Positions 55,525 through 64,000 of a stretch of 64,000 nucleotides of DNA are shown here, piece by piece. The notes under the pieces are model-generated. The model saw only the letters and a program-made list of their open reading frames with translations, had not been told where the DNA came from and did no database searches. Within the stretch, counting starts at the first letter, position 1; each line of letters opens with the position of its first letter. Origin of the DNA: Maea johnstoni (taxonomy: Eukaryota > Annelida > Polychaeta > Spionida > Magelonidae); the NCBI GenBank assembly GCA_963942565.1, contig OZ012700.1, forward strand, positions 26,999,032 through 27,063,031, read 5' to 3'. Position numbers and translations under genes: made by a program.

Positions 55525-55745
55525 CCTATCAAATGTAATAACAACACGTGCGATAAGTGTTGTTATTATTAAGCATGTTATCAGATGATCTAATACGTGT
55601 AAGTCGGCTTTATCTGCATGTCTGGCATCTACAGTATTAGGTCTGGGGTTGTTATTGGAAATGGGCAAGGTGAAGTGTACACAACCACACGTGCGATAAG
55701 TGTTGTTATTATCAAGTATGTTATCAGATGATCTGATACGCAGCC
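55525..55745. repeat. Direct repeat of ~63 bp, each with a hairpin
   Basis: Copies at about 55527-55590 and 55681-55743 share CACGTGCGATAAGTGTTGTT and ATGTTATCAGATGATCT. The first contains a perfect AATAACAACAC / GTGTTGTTATT stem with an 8 nt loop. Confidence 0.7.
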
Positions 55746-55841
55746 TCGGGTGAAACAGCCCTCTGATTGCGAGATATAAGTTGTATCATACTCCAAAACA
55801 GTTGATAACTAATAATGATAATAATAATAATAATAATAATA

Positions 55842-55963
<122 letters not shown>

Positions 55964-56673
55964 GGGGTGTTATAATCCTCATTATATATTCATTTTGAAG
56001 TTGGTATTTTAGTCGGGACGAAAGTTCATCATATATTGCCTTTCATAATTTCCAAGATTTATTCCAATATGAGTTGAAGCTTGAAATGACTTTTGAATAA
56101 ATTTACGTTTGCAATACATGCAGTCATATGTACGTTTAATTTTAATTCACAATCAAGTTAGATCAATGATGATGCGCATATGATATGATTACAAATATGA
56201 CCAATGCTTCACTCTTAAATAGTCGTTTGAAGGTCACAATAACACCAAAATACTAAGTTTGATTTTAGGGGTCTCTATGTAGATTAAATAAAAAATCAAA
56301 GACATTTTTAGCTTTTAATGTTCTTTGTATAATGTTCATTACATCTTGCAAACGATGCGTATAGCGGTCATTGAATCACACCCATCGTGAAATGGCCCAT
56401 GCAATCTATTTATCAGATTGAAAGTGAAGGACATCAGTGAGACAATTATGGCCCTCACTATTTGAATTGATATGAACTGCATGTGTAACACCTGACAACA
56501 TGATGATTGATTGGTAATCTAAGGTGAAATGAGCGGAATGTCAGTTGACGTAAACCAATTATGATCTTGATATGAGGTATAATGATATGGTAACTCCCAA
56601 TAACATTTCAAAACATGCACAATGATTATTTATACACAGTCTGTATCACTTCTAGAACGATTGCCTTGAGGTG

Positions 56674-56907
56674 AGGGCCTGCTCTGACGGCCGTGTGGTC
56701 TTAGGCGCCGCCACTGACTGCACGCTGTCTCTCACCTCTGCCTGGGTTCGAGTCCCTACCTGGGCGTGTGGGAAAGTTTCCAGTGACTTGGGGTTAGGCG
56801 GTGGTTTTCGCCGGGTACTTAGGTATCCTCCACTACTTACAAGTGGCTAGTCACGAATTAGCCATAATTGGCATAAATGTGACGAAAAATAAAATTCCAA
56901 ATACAAA
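56674..56907 (+). mobile_element. tRNA-derived SINE, second family, with target duplication
   Basis: A-box-like TGTGGTCTTAGGCGCC and B box GGGTTCGAGTCCC, then TTAGGCGGTGGTTTTCGCCG. The 12 bp target duplication TGCCTTGAGGTG stands at 56662-56673 and 56908-56919. Its 3' part (CACTACTTACAAGTGGCTAG) resembles isolated sequences near 10780 and 53200, which may be older tail fragments of the same family. Confidence 0.82.
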
Positions 56908-56924
56908 TGCCTTGAGGTGCATTC

Positions 56925-57470
56925 TAAAACCATTATGGCCTTTAATGATCCACAGATGCAGTACAAACATTCTCTGATAATATTGAAAACAACCCAGCAA
57001 GCAGTGGACTAATAGAGCGTACTGCCTTGTGCAGTTTTAATTATCATAGTCATTCGAATATTTCTTTAATTGTATAAGTTCACAAATAATTGCATTGAGC
57101 TGCATTCTGAAACATTTTTTTAAGATTTTGGCGCAATCAACCAAAGGTTGTGCCACCTGGTTTTCACTACAAAAACATATTTTTCAGGATCATGGTACAC
57201 AGTATGATATTAGAATATAATACAAAAAAAATTGACAAGAATTAATACATTGCACTATGCATTAAGTGTATAATCCTTGCATTTCGGCCCATATTGGTGA
57301 CCAGAAGCCTGTAAATATCTTCAGATTACCATTAGCTCTGGCCAGATATTATCCCGTGGTGAATTTGGATTTCAATATTGCTATCAACTGTTCAATTGTC
57401 ATCCTTTTTTTTTTACTGGATTTGTTTTACAAAATGCTATTCTGGTGTAAAGAAGCATTCTGTTAAAAAT
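56925..57470 (-). mobile_element. L1-like LINE tail fragment, duplicate of neighbouring one
   Basis: The segment GATGCAGTACAAACATTCTC parallels GATGCATTGCACACATACTC in the fragment at 57480-57900, so two related minus-strand LINE tails lie next to each other. This one is more degraded; no clear protein motif survives. Confidence 0.4.
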
Positions 57471-57479
57471 TGGATCCAA

Positions 57480-57900
57480 CGATGGGTCCTCAAAAATATT
57501 TTGTCTGTCAGTTATAGTACTTGATATTGTACCCAAATTGGTTATACCAGTTCACCACCTCATCCCAGATGCGGGCCAAAACATCACACTCACAAACTAG
57601 GATGCAGCAGACTTTCTGGCTCAAGGCCACAGAACTTACACTTATCAATATCTTTGATTCCATGCTCTGACAGCTGTTTATTGGTTGTGGTGCAAAATCT
57701 TAAATTGAACATTTTTTCCCCAGCTATCACGGCCAACAATCCAGAGATGCATTGCACACATACTCTAACAACATTGAGAACAACCAACCAAATAGTGAAA
57801 TAATAGAACATTTTCTTTGGCAGTATTAGTCATAATGGCCAATTGAATATCTCTGAAATTATTGCTCTGTTATTAAGGTAATTCCATGTATAAAATCATG
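57480..57900 (-). mobile_element. L1-like LINE 3' tail with zinc knuckle
   Basis: The minus strand reads FCTTTNKQLSEHGIKDIDKC, KFCGLEPESLLH, then IWDEVVNWYNQFG: the Cys-x-x-Cys ... His ... Cys end domain of L1-like LINEs. 5'-truncated. Confidence 0.65.
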
Positions 57901-57993
57901 TTCTGGCTCCAGATGTGAATGAACAATTTGCTGATATTTGACTGGATGTGGAGTGCAAGGCTCAAACAATACCTCTTACCTGGATATGTTTAA

Positions 57994-58215
57994 CCCTTTA
58001 ATACTTAAGAGGTCCTCAAAAATCGTCGTCTGGATTGAAGATACTTTTGACCATAACATTTGAATAGAGAATGATTTTACAAAATATTTGAAGGAGAGTT
58101 GTTGGTAATGATCCGATCAACATTTCTTTTTTAAATAGTTTTCTAATTGTGCTTTAGCCTAAAATATTTCATCAAAAGTGTCACGCTTGTTTTGTCTGCT
58201 GAGAGTGCTAATGGG
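57994..58215. mobile_element. 222 bp MITE with TTAA target (CCCATTAACAC family)
   Basis: Starts CCTTTAATACTTAAGAGG and ends GAGAGTGCTAATGGG, with TTAA at 57990-57993 and 58216-58219. Shares GAATGATTTTACAAAATATT-like sequence with 50231-50449. Confidence 0.78.
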
Positions 58216-58638
58216 TTAAGCTCATCCTACTCTTACAAGAATTTACTCTTTCTAGCATTGCTTATGAACATGCCTGGTCACCAAGCAAAACTTTTCAAAC
58301 ACACTGGTGTTGGGTTGGAAATAGAACAGTTAGTGGTTGAAAACAAACTGTTGATATATCCTGTTGCATTTTCGAAACGATGATGTTGAAGATAGAAATG
58401 TTTGAGTTTATTGATTATCATGAAATGCATTGCCGAAAATAATGTTTGGTTTGAAATGTATGTATCATTGGAGATAATGTGTTTAAGTAGATGAAAACCA
58501 TTATGGAAATATTATACAAGCAGCCCCTGTAAATGTCTCATCAATTGGAGCAAGAATGTTATGGCTTTGCGGTACATTGAAGTCAGGGTTCTATAGCACA
58601 AAATAATGTAACATGTCCAAACACAACACGTGTATATA

Positions 58639-58847
58639 CTGTAAATCACTTAAGTATAGCGGGAACAATAAGATAGCGATAATAGCGCTCTGCCCATATG
58701 CGCTATTGTAAAATCCCCGTCATTATTAAATTCTTACTTGAACTTGCTACTGCTGTTCCCGTTCACCGCTATACTTAGATCACGCTATTCAGGACAGTAC
58801 CGTAATTACGCTATATAATGTTCACGCCATATTTAAGTGATTTAGAG
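58639..58847. mobile_element. MITE with TA target (CTGTAAATCACTTAA family)
   Basis: 209 bp between TA at 58637-58638 and 58848-58849, immediately downstream of the stop of SLCO copy D. Confidence 0.8.
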
Positions 58848-58883
58848 TAACTTTCTATTGCTAAATTAAAAAGTGAATGCTAG

Positions 58884-63833
<4,950 letters not shown>

Positions 63834-63857
63834 CTGGGGATTAGAAATCATTTAAAC

Positions 63858-64000
<143 letters not shown>

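Overview
This is eukaryotic, animal-type DNA: AT-rich, intron-dense genes with GT-AG splice sites, many long (TA)n arrays, tRNA-derived SINEs, LINE remnants, Penelope-like elements and numerous short inverted-repeat DNA transposons. It is consistent with a marine invertebrate; the sequence alone does not fix the phylum.

The host content is a cluster of SLCO/OATP (organic anion transporting polypeptide) genes. Four copies are recognisable: A (+, enters from the left edge, last coding exons 759-9697), B (-, 36135-23254, the only complete copy, ten coding exons, predicted 692 aa), C (+, 41491-50037, 5' exons not visible, a 200-N gap lies upstream) and D (-, 63833-58884, the most diverged copy, running off the right edge, with a shortened Kazal exon). 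A fifth, relic exon lies at 11729-11860. Intron phases and exon lengths (225, 165, 187, 121, 149, 65, 140 nt) are the same in every copy that keeps the exon intact.

A and B form a large inverted duplication: about 1-11,100 and about 21,300-33,990 match in exons, introns and 3' flank, around a roughly 10 kb spacer. C shares the same introns and 3' flank. Because the copies align, many mobile elements can be read as filled site versus empty site: a Penelope-like element only in A; TTAA-target, TA-target and foldback elements only in B; a 2.9 kb TTAA-target transposon, a foldback with TCAA target duplications and a SINE only in C.

The spacer between A and B (11.1-21.3 kb) holds the relic SLCO exon, a Penelope-like fragment flanked by inverted repeats, an L1-like LINE tail and a 4.67 kb terminal-inverted-repeat element (16551-21217). 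That element carries a spliced gene for a basic, coiled-coil protein of a widespread uncharacterised family, interrupted here by two in-frame stops. The head-to-head interval between B and C (38.3-41.5 kb) holds a likely 5' UTR exon of B, microsatellites, a CR1-like LINE fragment and the gap. The region between C and D (50-58.9 kb) is a non-genic zone of SINEs, MITEs and LINE tails. No RNA genes, CRISPR arrays, LTR elements or virus-like elements were found.
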